Assembly: GCA_002435755.1 (NCBI GenBank)
Contig: DIYH01000013.1
Coordinates: forward strand, 1-64,000
DNA: 64,000 nucleotides
From: Flammeovirgaceae bacterium UBA6059
GTDB taxonomy: Bacteria; Bacteroidota; Bacteroidia; Cytophagales; Cyclobacteriaceae
Reading direction: 5' to 3'
Below, in pieces: positions 1 through 8,727 of this stretch (positions are counted from its first letter, which is position 1; each line of letters opens with the position of its first letter). A model generated the notes under the pieces. That model did not search any database and was not told where the DNA came from. It worked only from the letters and a program-made list of their open reading frames with translations. Both the position numbers and the translations under genes were made by a program.

Positions 1-634
1 AATAGCTCTCAGGATACCCTAATACATCCGCGCTTATATCATAGCCATTCTGCCTGGTATTGAAGTTCGCAGTGCGATTAGGGTCCAGTCCGCGCCCGCC
101 AATATTCAGTTGTAGGCCCGCGTCAGCATTTTCGTAGATATTGAGACCAACCACTTGAGAATAGATCTGCCTGGCATTATTGGTAGCCATGCTACCTACC
201 AGTTGGTCGATCAGGACCACTTCGGTCTTTTTGCCAGCGTATATGGCAGTACCTTCCACTGGTTGTAGTCGTTTGAGGTTGAAAAGCTCATCGCGCTGTT
301 GTCTGATCACCACTTCAGAGAGCTCTGTTACCAGAGGTTCCATATTGATCTCAATTGTACTATTTTCCGGTAGCCGCACGTGTGAGGTCAACGTCTGATA
401 CTCAAAACTAAAGGCGATGATCTCATACTCACCTTCTGAAAGGCCGCCGAGCTTGAACTTACCCTGTTTGTCAACCTTTAGTACTTCTCCTGTGCTGGTC
501 AGAAATACCTCGGCATTTCTGATAGGAGTGTTGGTATCACCATCCTTTACCACTCCTGACAGGGTATATTGAGCGGCTAGCTGTGCTGTGCTTAGCAACA
601 GCCCCAGGATACTACAGGCCAGAGATTTGATCAT
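1..634 (-). CDS. FecA-like TonB-dependent receptor, N-terminal part (runs off left edge)
   Basis: The reading frame begins with ATG at 634 and stays open to the window edge, so only about 211 N-terminal residues are visible. A signal peptide (MIKSLACSILGLLLSTAQLAAQ) is followed by a carboxypeptidase-regulatory-like beta-sandwich at about residues 23-100, then the start of a plug domain with NIGGRGLDPNRTANFNTRQN near residue 190. That last motif is typical of receptors annotated as iron(III) dicitrate transporter FecA. It would be an outer-membrane, TonB-energised importer, probably of a ferric chelate. The start lies 23 bp inside the 3' end of the HTTM gene, so it is the last visible gene of the DUF4856-imelysin-HTTM operon and is probably translationally coupled. 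The substrate is inferred from family and context only. Confidence 0.85.
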   Translation of the reverse strand, partial: MIKSLACSILGLLLSTAQLAAQYTLSGVVKDGDTNTPIRNAEVFLTSTGEVLKVDKQGKFKLGGLSEGEYEIIAFSFEYQTLTSHVRLPENSTIEINMEPLVTELSEVVIRQQRDELFNLKRLQPVEGTAIYAGKKTEVVLIDQLVGSMATNNARQIYSQVVGLNIYENADAGLQLNIGGRGLDPNRTANFNTRQNGYDISADVLGYPESY

Positions 635-1991
635 TGAAAGGTAGTATCCAGGTTTTTGGTTTGAGTGATATCGGTTGAGAAGCCAGGTCGACCGTAGGGT
701 CAATGTAGGGACGGCTCCTCCGTCCATTGAGCGCGACATAGCTTTCAGCAAACACGGCTACATCCTGATGCCCTTGTCGAGTAAAATGATCTCTCAGGTA
801 GTGCGCATACTCAATAATGAAGTCGGGCTGAAAGGCCATCTGCTTTTCCTGAAAGCTGGTAAGGAAATCAGAATTGTCTACGTAGAAGCTGTTGTTGTTT
901 TCTTGATCTACTATCTTGAATTGCGTGTATCCGGCTTTTTCCATCAACATCACCCGCCATGAAAACCGAAAACCTTCTTCTGTCCAGAAAAGCTCACCCG
1001 GATACAATAAATGACGAAATGGCAAGGCCAATTGCAGCGCAAAGAAAGCTGCTAAAAAACCAAGTTTAATTTGATATCCAGATGATCTAATGGGTTGTAA
1101 AACCTGATTGTTGTCAAAAATATGCTTTGAAAAACGACCAACGTTAGCAATCCGCTGAAGTATGTTGTGATGCAATTGAGGAGAGAAAAAGATCAGTGTG
1201 CTGACAATCATGATATATGGAAACATTCCGATAGGGAAGAGAGCACTTGTGAGAAAATGAAATACCACTACCAGTGCGAATCCAATCAGTCTTGTTTTGC
1301 GATAGAACAGTAAAAAAGGAATACTGAGATCATACAATGCTCCGGTCCAGCTAAAGAAGTAAATGGCCCACTCTTGCTCAAGCAAAGAACCAAGAACAGG
1401 CAGGTCGTACCTTCCAGGAAGCCATATCTTCAAAGGCATAGCCTCTATGAGCCAGTCGCTGTTGAGCTTTGCAAGACCTGCGTAGAAATACACGATAGCC
1501 AGCATCAGCTTAATGGTATCGATGGACCATCGCGGGACCTGCTGTGTTCTTAGCCCACTATTCCGATAGGCGTCAATAGAAAAATAGCGATGGGCGGGAA
1601 GCCAAATCATCAGGAAACTCAGCAAGCTGATGAAGTAGTAGTGGTTTAAATAAGTGGTCTTGTCCATCAGCTCGATGTAGGTGAAGCTGAGGAAGAAGAC
1701 AACTATGGCCAACCGGTATTGATAACCTATCGCAACGAAAAGAGCGCTCAGCCCACAAATGATGAAGAGCAGGTAGGTGTATTCTCCGATAGGTTGCACC
1801 CAGTCAAAACCAAAATATGAAAAATGAAACTTGGGCTGTATGTACAATTTGTCGATCCAGCCATAGGCCCAAAACCGGACAACCGATGCAAACATCAGCA
1901 ACCCGAAAAAAAGGCGAAAGGCTGCCAATGGAGCAGCCTCTGCCGGTTGATTTAAGTATGATGATATGGTACGGCGTAAATCGCTAATCAC
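612..1991 (-). CDS. HTTM domain membrane protein (vitamin K gamma-carboxylase-like)
   Basis: The 459-residue protein has about seven or eight hydrophobic segments in its first 300 residues and a hydrophilic C-terminal region. The motif DKTTYLNHYYF (residues 110-120) matches the DK-x-x-x-x-NH signature around the active lysine of vitamin K-dependent gamma-carboxylase, so it belongs to the HTTM family. The start is a GTG at 1991 that overlaps the imelysin stop codon by 8 bp, and the next Met is 32 residues in, so translational coupling is likely. In Bacteroidota such genes recur beside imelysin, DUF4856 and a TonB receptor. The reaction is unknown for these bacterial members; a role in handling the metal or ligand for the adjacent receptor is inference. 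Confidence 0.85.
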   Translation of the reverse strand: MISDLRRTISSYLNQPAEAAPLAAFRLFFGLLMFASVVRFWAYGWIDKLYIQPKFHFSYFGFDWVQPIGEYTYLLFIICGLSALFVAIGYQYRLAIVVFFLSFTYIELMDKTTYLNHYYFISLLSFLMIWLPAHRYFSIDAYRNSGLRTQQVPRWSIDTIKLMLAIVYFYAGLAKLNSDWLIEAMPLKIWLPGRYDLPVLGSLLEQEWAIYFFSWTGALYDLSIPFLLFYRKTRLIGFALVVVFHFLTSALFPIGMFPYIMIVSTLIFFSPQLHHNILQRIANVGRFSKHIFDNNQVLQPIRSSGYQIKLGFLAAFFALQLALPFRHLLYPGELFWTEEGFRFSWRVMLMEKAGYTQFKIVDQENNNSFYVDNSDFLTSFQEKQMAFQPDFIIEYAHYLRDHFTRQGHQDVAVFAESYVALNGRRSRPYIDPTVDLASQPISLKPKTWILPFNDQISGL

Positions 1992-3108
1992 CGTCTGCGT
2001 CTACAAAATCCACATTGATGTTCAGTGCCTGAAGCATGTCCACCTTTAAAAAGACCACATTCTTTTGCAACTCATCATAAAGTGCCAACATCGCAGAATG
2101 GTCAGCTTGCACTTGCCCGTAGAAGTTGTCTGCCAGGCCATTGGCTACTAATCTGGCACTCTGAAATTGGTCATCTATCAAAGTTCCCAGATCTTCTCCC
2201 TCCTTGATTGTGTTTAGGTGATCGAGATAAGCCCTTAGGCTGGGCCCGGAACTAGTTCCTCCATGATTAGCACCATTAAAGAAATCCTGGGTAGCATCCA
2301 GTGCTTCCAGGAAAAAAGGCTTGGCCAACTCACCTGAATAGCGTGCTTCCACTGTATGAGCTAGTGGTGAGGAAGAAAAGACACCCGCTGGTATTCCTAT
2401 TTTCCCAGCTCTTAAGGCCTTTTCATAATAGAAAATATAATCGTTGACCAACTTATTGACAGAACTGGTGCCTGATGACCCATCATCGGCTACAAAGCTG
2501 TCACGATAGCCGCCTTGCCAGTCGTCCACTACTTCTGACGTCAATGATTGCATTCGCTTCGTCAGATCAAGAAGGTACTGTCCTCTGGCTGAATTGCCCG
2601 TAAATGCATCAACCGTTTCGGATGGACTTTTGGCAAAAAGCAGGTATTCAATCGCTGGAAAACCTTGCTCATCATGCTTAGATGCCAGCTGCAGGTTGTA
2701 GCTACCGGAAGCAATGTTATCCAATATACCGCTGGTATCAGCTGGGTAGATGTTTGTGAAACTTCTGAGTACCAATTCCTCAGCTTTGCCAATCTCAAAC
2801 ATACTTACCCTCTGCCAGGACAGGTAAGCTTGCTCCCAATTTGACTGAAGGGTTGCAAGATTGACAGCATCAGGAGTCTCTGCAAATGTCTCTGAACTAC
2901 TCACCAGGGCGCTGAGGTCCTGCTGATAAGACTGGTAGGCAGGGACGATGATGTTGTCTGCCCAATGGGCCAGCATTGCCCCCCGGTCAAACGTATCTGT
3001 ATCACCATCGCCCGGAGACCCGTCTCCATCGTCACCACAGCTGGTGAGTAGGAGACTTCCCGAAACTGTAAGAATAAAGGCTAACGTTGCTAAATATCTA
3101 GATAACAT
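1984..3108 (-). CDS. imelysin family lipoprotein
   Basis: This 374-residue lipoprotein has a signal peptide ending in the lipobox LLTSC (Cys24) and an acidic linker, followed by an all-helical imelysin domain from about residue 45. Imelysins (peptidase M75 family, related to IrpA and EfeO) are iron-regulated surface or periplasmic proteins thought to bind iron. The family's GxHxxE motif appears here as GFPAIE (residues 149-154), with proline in the place of the histidine, so a classic metal site there is doubtful. It lies 10 bp downstream of the DUF4856 gene and overlaps HTTM by 8 bp. Family assignment is firm; peptidase activity should not be assumed. Confidence 0.88.
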   Translation of the reverse strand: MLSRYLATLAFILTVSGSLLLTSCGDDGDGSPGDGDTDTFDRGAMLAHWADNIIVPAYQSYQQDLSALVSSSETFAETPDAVNLATLQSNWEQAYLSWQRVSMFEIGKAEELVLRSFTNIYPADTSGILDNIASGSYNLQLASKHDEQGFPAIEYLLFAKSPSETVDAFTGNSARGQYLLDLTKRMQSLTSEVVDDWQGGYRDSFVADDGSSGTSSVNKLVNDYIFYYEKALRAGKIGIPAGVFSSSPLAHTVEARYSGELAKPFFLEALDATQDFFNGANHGGTSSGPSLRAYLDHLNTIKEGEDLGTLIDDQFQSARLVANGLADNFYGQVQADHSAMLALYDELQKNVVFLKVDMLQALNINVDFVDADGD

Positions 3109-3118
3109 ACTTTAATGA

Positions 3119-4378
3119 TTACTCTGAGGCTGCTTCCAAAGAGAAGCTGAATTTTGCGTGAATAGTATTGGTAAGGTTATCAAGTGTCTCTGGAGTGATG
3201 TCCCAAAGACCATTGGGTCCGTCATCCAGAAGGTCTGAGAGCATGCCGTCGACCTCAGCCTTGCTAAAGTAAGGTGAACTAGTGCCGGGCTGACGAGTAA
3301 ACTGAAGGCTGTAGATGAAGCCATATCCTTCACTCAAGTCATGAAATGATGTACCATAAAGTGCTGTATTGTTTCTATCATCGGGTAAAGCGGCCTTTGC
3401 CTGCTGCAGATAGAAGATGGCTCGTATGGCAATTACCTCAGATAACTTTTCCTGGATGATCTCTGCCTGCTGATCTCTCACAGTGTAGTCTTTGGCTACA
3501 ATGGCTGCTCTTCCGAGTGCAAATGCATTCCAGATATCATCGGCTATACCTGCGAAATCCGGATCTCCCTCCACGCGACCGATATACTTGTTCAGAAAGC
3601 TGTCGTCGGCACCAATGGTAGCGTTAGGATTAGCTGCGTCAGGGGCAGCACCGTATACATAACCATAGGCTTCATCCCACTTGTGCTCCATGGTAGTATA
3701 GTTTTTTCCTTCAGCAACCACATCTCCGTCATTGTTAGCAACATTGTCAGCTTCATCCAATACACTGGTACTCAGATAGTGATTGAGAGCCTGATCGAGC
3801 ATGAGTGCACCAATCATAGACTTGGTGACCAATTGATCATATTCTAAACCTTGCGTGGAAACGTATCTTACAGAACTACCATCAGCAATCTGTCCGGCCA
3901 CACCAGGTTCAGCCACAACCTCTTCCGCAGGGAACACCTCGTCTATTTGGGCTGCCATCCAGGTTTCAAAATCGGCCTTTATCTCACTACTCGCTACAGT
4001 ATTGGTGGTGAAGTAATCACGCGAAGCGGCGATTTTACTTTTAATTGACTTAGTAGATTCATTGAGTGATGCTACCGTGAATGGAGAGACATCCTCTCCA
4101 TTAGGCCCTTCATTACGAAACATCTCGAGGAGCTGGGCCTCCGTACCATTGTCAAAATCCTTGGTCAAGCTGATCAGCTCTTCAGCCATCGATATACGTG
4201 TAGTCTGGCCATTGAAGTCAACAGTAGAAGCTCCGTTGCGCTCAAAACTATAGCTCGATGGAGCCGCGATCGATGGTGTGTCGTCATCATCGTCACCACA
4301 TGCACCAAGGACAAAGAGTGTTGCCAGGAGCATTGTGCTAAGCTGAAAAAATCTGGTAATCGTATAGTTTGTATTCAT
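3119..4378 (-). CDS. DUF4856 lipoprotein
   Basis: The protein has 419 residues, with the lipobox LGACG (Cys27) followed by a run of aspartates. The mature part begins with the PSSYSFERNGASTVDFNGQT type motif characteristic of DUF4856. It is a predicted outer-membrane lipoprotein of unknown biochemical role. DUF4856 genes commonly precede imelysin and a TonB receptor in Bacteroidota, which suggests work in iron or haem uptake. It is the first gene of the minus-strand operon; two AT-rich palindromic boxes lie just upstream at 4389-4410 and 4449-4471, consistent with iron-responsive control. Confidence 0.85.
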   Translation of the reverse strand: MNTNYTITRFFQLSTMLLATLFVLGACGDDDDDTPSIAAPSSYSFERNGASTVDFNGQTTRISMAEELISLTKDFDNGTEAQLLEMFRNEGPNGEDVSPFTVASLNESTKSIKSKIAASRDYFTTNTVASSEIKADFETWMAAQIDEVFPAEEVVAEPGVAGQIADGSSVRYVSTQGLEYDQLVTKSMIGALMLDQALNHYLSTSVLDEADNVANNDGDVVAEGKNYTTMEHKWDEAYGYVYGAAPDAANPNATIGADDSFLNKYIGRVEGDPDFAGIADDIWNAFALGRAAIVAKDYTVRDQQAEIIQEKLSEVIAIRAIFYLQQAKAALPDDRNNTALYGTSFHDLSEGYGFIYSLQFTRQPGTSSPYFSKAEVDGMLSDLLDDGPNGLWDITPETLDNLTNTIHAKFSFSLEAASE

Positions 4379-4388
4379 TTTAAATTTT

Positions 4389-4410
4389 AATTAGAATTAG
4401 TCTAAATAAT
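4389..4410 (-). promoter_or_regulatory. putative Fur-like operator, box 1
   Basis: Read on the minus strand this is ATTATTTAGACTAATTCTAA followed by TT, an imperfect palindrome starting 11 bp upstream of the DUF4856 start codon. It resembles the boxes at 4449 and 5674. The shape (TATTTAGA-n-TCTAAATA type) is what I recall for iron boxes in Bacteroidota, but that recollection was not checked against a database. Confidence 0.42.
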
Positions 4411-4448
4411 GAGGCAATGATAGAGACCGACTCAGCGAATTACAACCC

Positions 4449-4471
4449 TATTTAGATTAATTAAAAATAAA
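4449..4471 (-). promoter_or_regulatory. putative Fur-like operator, box 2
   Basis: The + strand reads TATTTAGATTAATTAAAAAT then AAA. It lies about 70 bp upstream of the DUF4856 start and just beyond the end of the helix-hairpin-helix gene. Nearly the same sequence recurs at 5674-5698. It is probably the distal site of the DUF4856 operon promoter. Confidence 0.42.
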
Positions 4472-4487
4472 ATTTTTATGATTTTCG

Positions 4488-5201
4488 TCAGTTTTTAAGG
4501 TAGACAAAGCGCTCTAATCGAGCTAACTCCTTGTCATCGACGTACTTGCCGATCTCACGACGAAACTGCTCCATATTCTGATAAGGTCTGTACTCCTCAA
4601 ACTCATGTGCCATACGCGCGCCTACACCGGGCAAGGCGAGGATATCATTCTCAGAAGCTGAATTCAACTCAACGGGAACGAAGACATACTGCTCATAGCG
4701 AGCTACTTCTTCTTCATCGACATACTTGCCTATTTCTCTTCTGAACTGTGCAATGTTCTGATAAGGGCGATACTCTTCAAACTCATGTGCCATGCGATCA
4801 CCAACACCAGGGATCATTTTGAAGTCGTCTTCGGCCGTTGTGTTCAGGTTAAATGGCACAAAGACCATTTGATACAAAGCTTCTCTTTGCGCCTTGTTGA
4901 GTGACGAAGCGAGTAGCGCATCAAGGTCATTCATGGTAAGGAATGGACGCTGATCGATCAATGCTTGTGTTGATGCAGAAGTCATGCCTTCTAAGGAAGA
5001 TAGTTCTTCCAGCGTAGCGAGGTTAGCATTGAGGACAGTCGCAGTTATCTCAGAAGTTGTTTCAGTATTTTCTGCGGTCTCTGTTTCTTGATTGTTTGAA
5101 GTTACGGAAGAATCCTCAGCGGTTTCTTCTGATTTGTTAGTCTGACAGGCTACCACGAAAAATGCTAGCGCTAGCGCAAATAGTTGTAGTGTTTTATTCA
5201 T
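4488..5201 (-). CDS. helix-hairpin-helix repeat lipoprotein
   Basis: This 237-residue protein has the lipobox VVACQ (Cys19), a Ser/Thr/Glu-rich linker to about residue 55, and three ComEA-like helix-hairpin-helix units. Unit 1 (57-115) is degenerate. Units 2 (118-174) and 3 (178-234) are near-duplicates, each with a PGVGxRMAHEFEEYRPYQN core and an FRREIGKYVD tail. Such units bind DNA backbone or act as protein-protein modules; here they would sit outside the cytoplasm on a lipid anchor. The gene overlaps the preceding small membrane protein by 8 bp. DNA uptake is one possibility but no competence genes are nearby, so the role is open. Confidence 0.75.
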   Translation of the reverse strand: MNKTLQLFALALAFFVVACQTNKSEETAEDSSVTSNNQETETAENTETTSEITATVLNANLATLEELSSLEGMTSASTQALIDQRPFLTMNDLDALLASSLNKAQREALYQMVFVPFNLNTTAEDDFKMIPGVGDRMAHEFEEYRPYQNIAQFRREIGKYVDEEEVARYEQYVFVPVELNSASENDILALPGVGARMAHEFEEYRPYQNMEQFRREIGKYVDDKELARLERFVYLKN

Positions 5202-5616
5202 GTTGATTTGGTTTTTCGAGTACGTAAAGCCAGCCTACTAAACCTACGGCGACCATACTGCCAGGAGCAAGTGCCGGGATAGCACCGGAAAGCATTTCTG
5301 ATAAGAGTTCGAATCCTCCAAGCTTGGGATACATCTCCGTCTCAAACTCATAGTTGGCCTCAAGGTGAAACCATACGCCCAATACACCGCTAAACATAGC
5401 TGCCGTCATGATCAGCTTGTATGCTTGCAGCAAGAGTCTATGAAGTGTGAAATAGAGACCTGTAAAGCAGAGGATGGCTGAAGCGAGTATGACTAGTGGA
5501 ACCATCTGCCAGGCATCTTCAAAATGACCAAGTAATACCAACTCCATCAGTGTACCGATGAGCAGTAAGGCCATACACGCGTTGAGAATTCTGGTTTTGA
5601 GTTTTGAGGTCGTCAA
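5194..5616 (-). CDS. small membrane protein, unknown function
   Basis: I do not recognise this 140-residue protein. It has a short basic N-terminus and four predicted membrane segments at about residues 14-30, 37-56, 66-82 and 115-132, with an acidic loop (EANYEFETEMYPK) between segments 3 and 4. The start used is a TTG at 5616; an alternative ATG 14 codons later would cut into the first membrane segment. It overlaps the helix-hairpin-helix lipoprotein gene by 8 bp, so the two are one transcription unit. An AT-rich palindrome resembling an iron box lies 58 bp upstream. Confidence 0.6.
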   Translation of the reverse strand: MTTSKLKTRILNACMALLLIGTLMELVLLGHFEDAWQMVPLVILASAILCFTGLYFTLHRLLLQAYKLIMTAAMFSGVLGVWFHLEANYEFETEMYPKLGGFELLSEMLSGAIPALAPGSMVAVGLVGWLYVLEKPNQHE

Positions 5617-5673
5617 AAGTTGGTTCGAAAGTCTCTTGCCGCGAAAATAGGGATGAAGAGATTCGCTTCAAAC

Positions 5674-5698
5674 TTTATTTAGATTTATTAAAAATAAA
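5674..5698 (-). promoter_or_regulatory. putative Fur-like operator, box 3
   Basis: The + strand reads TTTATTTAGATTTATTAAAA then ATAAA, with arms TTTATTT and AAATAAA. It closely matches the box at 4449 and stands in front of the small membrane protein and helix-hairpin-helix genes. It suggests the two minus-strand units share a regulator. Confidence 0.42.
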
Positions 5699-5730
5699 TT
5701 AACAATGAATATCTGTTTCATTAGATATGA

Positions 5731-5763
5731 CAAAAAGGCCCATCCAGCAATGCCGGATGGGCC
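5731..5763 (-). terminator. rho-independent terminator of the TonB-dependent receptor gene
   Basis: The minus strand has the stem GGCCCATCC / GGATGGGCC around a 9-nt loop, followed directly by TTTTTG. It lies 22 bp beyond the stop codon of the receptor gene and separates it from the downstream iron-related unit. Confidence 0.88.
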
Positions 5764-5784
5764 TGGTACGGTGATCAACCAATC

Positions 5785-8208
5785 TCAAAATTGTACTCTG
5801 TATAATACATCTGGGAAGAACCCAATCTGATCTACTCTGTTGATCTGATCAGTCACTTCATTGTAGCGGTCTACAAATTGATTCTCACGGTTGGTTACAT
5901 TCTGAAGATCGATGAAGAACTGATGGGAAATGTTCTTGTTAGCACTATTGATACGTACCCCAAACTTTACATCCCACCGGAAGTAGTCTGCATAGTTGAG
6001 CGCAAAAGCTTCATTTTCCATGAGCACTTCTCTGCCACCATTTGCTCGTGTGGCGTCAATATCAATTTGCGTATAAGGATTACCACCTGCGGTAGTCAGC
6101 TTGGTATCAAAGGTCCAGGCATTGCGTCCACCAAGACCAAAGGCCCATTCTTTTCCAAAAAGTAGATTGTAGACAAATTGGTTGTTGAAAGCTGTACTTC
6201 TGCGAATACCGTCGCTACCTTCATATTCGGAATTGAATAATGAAGTAGTCATCAGCATGTAGTAGTTGTTGCTGAAGAATTTTTCCAGGGTGACTTCCAC
6301 GCCATAGTTGGTACCGATACCTTCATTGACCAACGAGCCTCTTTCGTCAAAGACAAAGTCAGCACCTTCATTGAGGATAGAGTAACTGCTCGGTACGGAT
6401 TCGACGGGTACGTCAAAGAGGTACTGGAAGTAGGTCTCTGCTTTCAATCGCCAGCTTGATCCAAGGTTCCTATCATACGCCAGCACTAAATGGTGACTTC
6501 TGGTAAAGTCGAGGTGATCATTTGTACGTTCGGTTACACCGGGAGATACTTCTTCCTCCAGGAATAAGATAGGAGCTGGTGTGGCCTGAGCGTGTAGACC
6601 ATAAGCTAAACTGAACCGCTGGTTAGGTCTGAACTGATAGCTGATAGCTGCTCGTGGTTCTAGGCTGAAGTTCTCGGTGAGGCTCAGGTATTGGCTGTGT
6701 AGACCGAAAGTGGTGGTCACACGATCACTGAACTTATACTCGGCTTGCGCATAGGTCTGGCCCAGGTAGTAGTTCTCATCTACGTCTCGTGTAACGATGA
6801 AGTAATCGGGTACGCCATCACCGTCCTCATCAGGGATATCAGCCCTGTTGTCCCTGTCTTCAACAAAAAAGCTTGGTGTGTAAAGTTCACCAAGGTAGCC
6901 TGCTCTCAGGCTCCACCTTGCGTTAAACTTCTTGTTGAACAATGTCGATACTGTCAAACGATCATCGGCATTATCTGCATTCGTCGCTCTGTATTTGTTG
7001 ACGATCTCATCGTTTTCATCTCTTATCAGGTTGTCTTGTGTGAATAAGTTCTGGTTGGTGGAGGCTCCAATGGATGTTTTCAAATAGGCGGTCTTGTTCA
7101 AACGAAGTAGGTGAGACATGCCTATCATACCCAGCTGACTTTCGACAAATGCATCTTCGTTGGGATTGGCAAAGAGGTCAGTTTCATCTGTATCCTCCCC
7201 GAGAAAATCGATACTGCTCAACCCACCAAAACCGAATATTTCAAAACGACCGATTTTACTTTCTCCAAGATTGGCCTTGAAGCTAAAGTCCTGATAGTAA
7301 GGAACGGCACTGGTGCCAGTAGCAGCAACCGCTGCGATACCATAGCGATAAGAGGCGACAAACGATGAACCATTTTTTTTGCTGATAGGTCCTTCCGCCA
7401 TGAATTCCATACCTGAAAAGGCGCTTAACTGACCTGTAAATTCGAACTTATCTGTATTGCCGTTTCTGAAGTTGATATCAAACACAGCAGCATTGGCATT
7501 GCCATATTCAGCAGGGAAAGCGCCGGTTAAGAAATCTGAAGTACGTAGTAAGTTAGTATTCAACGCGCTGACCGGACCTCCGGTAACACCCAGTGTGGCA
7601 AAGTGATTCACGGTAGGGACCGGGATGCCGTCAACTCTCCACAGTAGACCTACCGGCGAATTGCCACGTACGACAATATCATTGCGAGAGTCATCAGGCG
7701 CACTTACACCTGCGAAACTCGCCGCTAGTCTGGCGACATCATTTCGGCCTCCGGAGAAACGGGTAGTCTCTTCAAGACTGAAGGTGCGGGCACTTACCTT
7801 GGCCATATCGTTGATCGGCAGGTCTTTGTCTACGTTTCCGGTAATAACTATTTCCTTGAGGCTTTCGACAGACTCTTCCAGTTTGATCTCAACAACTGAT
7901 TCCTTACCGGTGTTGACAAGTAGATTGGGAATAGAAATGTCCTTGTAGCCAACGTACTGAACGACCAGGGTCTGGCGCCCAATAGGAACATTCTCGAGGC
8001 GAAAGCTTCCTTCCAGATCAGTCGTAGTACCAATGATCGGATCAGTGCCCAATACACGGACCGTAGCTCCGATGAGGGGGTATTCAGCGGTAGCGTCGAG
8101 CACTTTACCTTTTACCACTTGAGTTTGTGCCAGCACTTGAGTAGCCAGTGCGACCATTATACCAAAAGCGATGACAATAGATTTGTAGTTAGAGTTTAGC
8201 GTATTCAT
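5785..8208 (-). CDS. TonB-dependent receptor with carboxypeptidase-like N-terminal domain
   Basis: The 807-residue protein starts at the ATG at 8208, where a clean signal peptide begins (MNTLNSNYKSIVIAFGIMV, cleavage near LAQ). A longer frame to 8355 adds a poor N-terminus and was rejected. Residues about 33-115 form a carboxypeptidase-regulatory-like domain (VKGKVLDATAEYPLIGATVR). A plug follows with DIVVRGNSPVGLLWRVDGIP, then a beta-barrel ending in aromatic Phe. There is no STN domain, so it is unlikely to signal to an anti-sigma factor. The substrate is unknown. It is monocistronic, closed by the terminator at 5731-5763, and divergent from the LytS-like kinase pair. Confidence 0.88.
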   Translation of the reverse strand: MNTLNSNYKSIVIAFGIMVALATQVLAQTQVVKGKVLDATAEYPLIGATVRVLGTDPIIGTTTDLEGSFRLENVPIGRQTLVVQYVGYKDISIPNLLVNTGKESVVEIKLEESVESLKEIVITGNVDKDLPINDMAKVSARTFSLEETTRFSGGRNDVARLAASFAGVSAPDDSRNDIVVRGNSPVGLLWRVDGIPVPTVNHFATLGVTGGPVSALNTNLLRTSDFLTGAFPAEYGNANAAVFDINFRNGNTDKFEFTGQLSAFSGMEFMAEGPISKKNGSSFVASYRYGIAAVAATGTSAVPYYQDFSFKANLGESKIGRFEIFGFGGLSSIDFLGEDTDETDLFANPNEDAFVESQLGMIGMSHLLRLNKTAYLKTSIGASTNQNLFTQDNLIRDENDEIVNKYRATNADNADDRLTVSTLFNKKFNARWSLRAGYLGELYTPSFFVEDRDNRADIPDEDGDGVPDYFIVTRDVDENYYLGQTYAQAEYKFSDRVTTTFGLHSQYLSLTENFSLEPRAAISYQFRPNQRFSLAYGLHAQATPAPILFLEEEVSPGVTERTNDHLDFTRSHHLVLAYDRNLGSSWRLKAETYFQYLFDVPVESVPSSYSILNEGADFVFDERGSLVNEGIGTNYGVEVTLEKFFSNNYYMLMTTSLFNSEYEGSDGIRRSTAFNNQFVYNLLFGKEWAFGLGGRNAWTFDTKLTTAGGNPYTQIDIDATRANGGREVLMENEAFALNYADYFRWDVKFGVRINSANKNISHQFFIDLQNVTNRENQFVDRYNEVTDQINRVDQIGFFPDVLYRVQF

Positions 8209-8727
8209 CTGGTGTGTTTGTGAAGTGACGTTCGAATGTACGCCGACCCCAAGCCCTTGTGTATTGTAACCGGAGTGAGTCAAAAGATGAGATGATTGAA
8301 CTGGCGAGAAGAAGTGTTGAAGCGGTTTTCGACACCAAAAATCGATGTTTTCCAATTCAACCTATTGTTTTCCTGTTTCACCTACCGGAATAGGGCTTCC
8401 ATTGACCAGGCTACAACTCCAAGAGCTCTTTTGCTTACTTTTAACCTGAGTTCGACGTAAAATATTAGACTCAGCGAGGATTGTTTGGGTCAGATTTGAT
8501 TTAAAAATTTTGAGAAATGGCGAGCCATTTTGATGAATTTTTAGAGCAAAGATGGCCTGAAAAGTCCTTGTTATAATTGATTTGACCGCTTTTGGCATAA
8601 ATTTCACCAAAGCCTCTCGAAATATCCCGATATTCCTGCAAGACTTTGTCAAAATTTCTACTCAAAACCGATTCAAACTGAGTCAAGATTTTAATCGAAC
8701 TCAGGTTTTTATGTAAACATCGCTTCA
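8209..8727. other. 519-bp divergent intergenic region
   Basis: This region lies between the TonB-dependent receptor (minus) and the LytS-like kinase gene (plus) and should hold both promoters. It is AT-rich. Short frames in it have no recognisable domain or good start context. I could not place a convincing TTTG / TAnnTTTG promoter; a loose TTTG-17-AAATTTTG match at 8484-8512 has poor spacing. Confidence 0.5.

Noticed and set aside
8209..8355. In-frame extension of the TonB receptor to 8355
   Set aside because: The extra 49 residues contain no signal sequence, while a clean signal peptide starts at the ATG at 8208.
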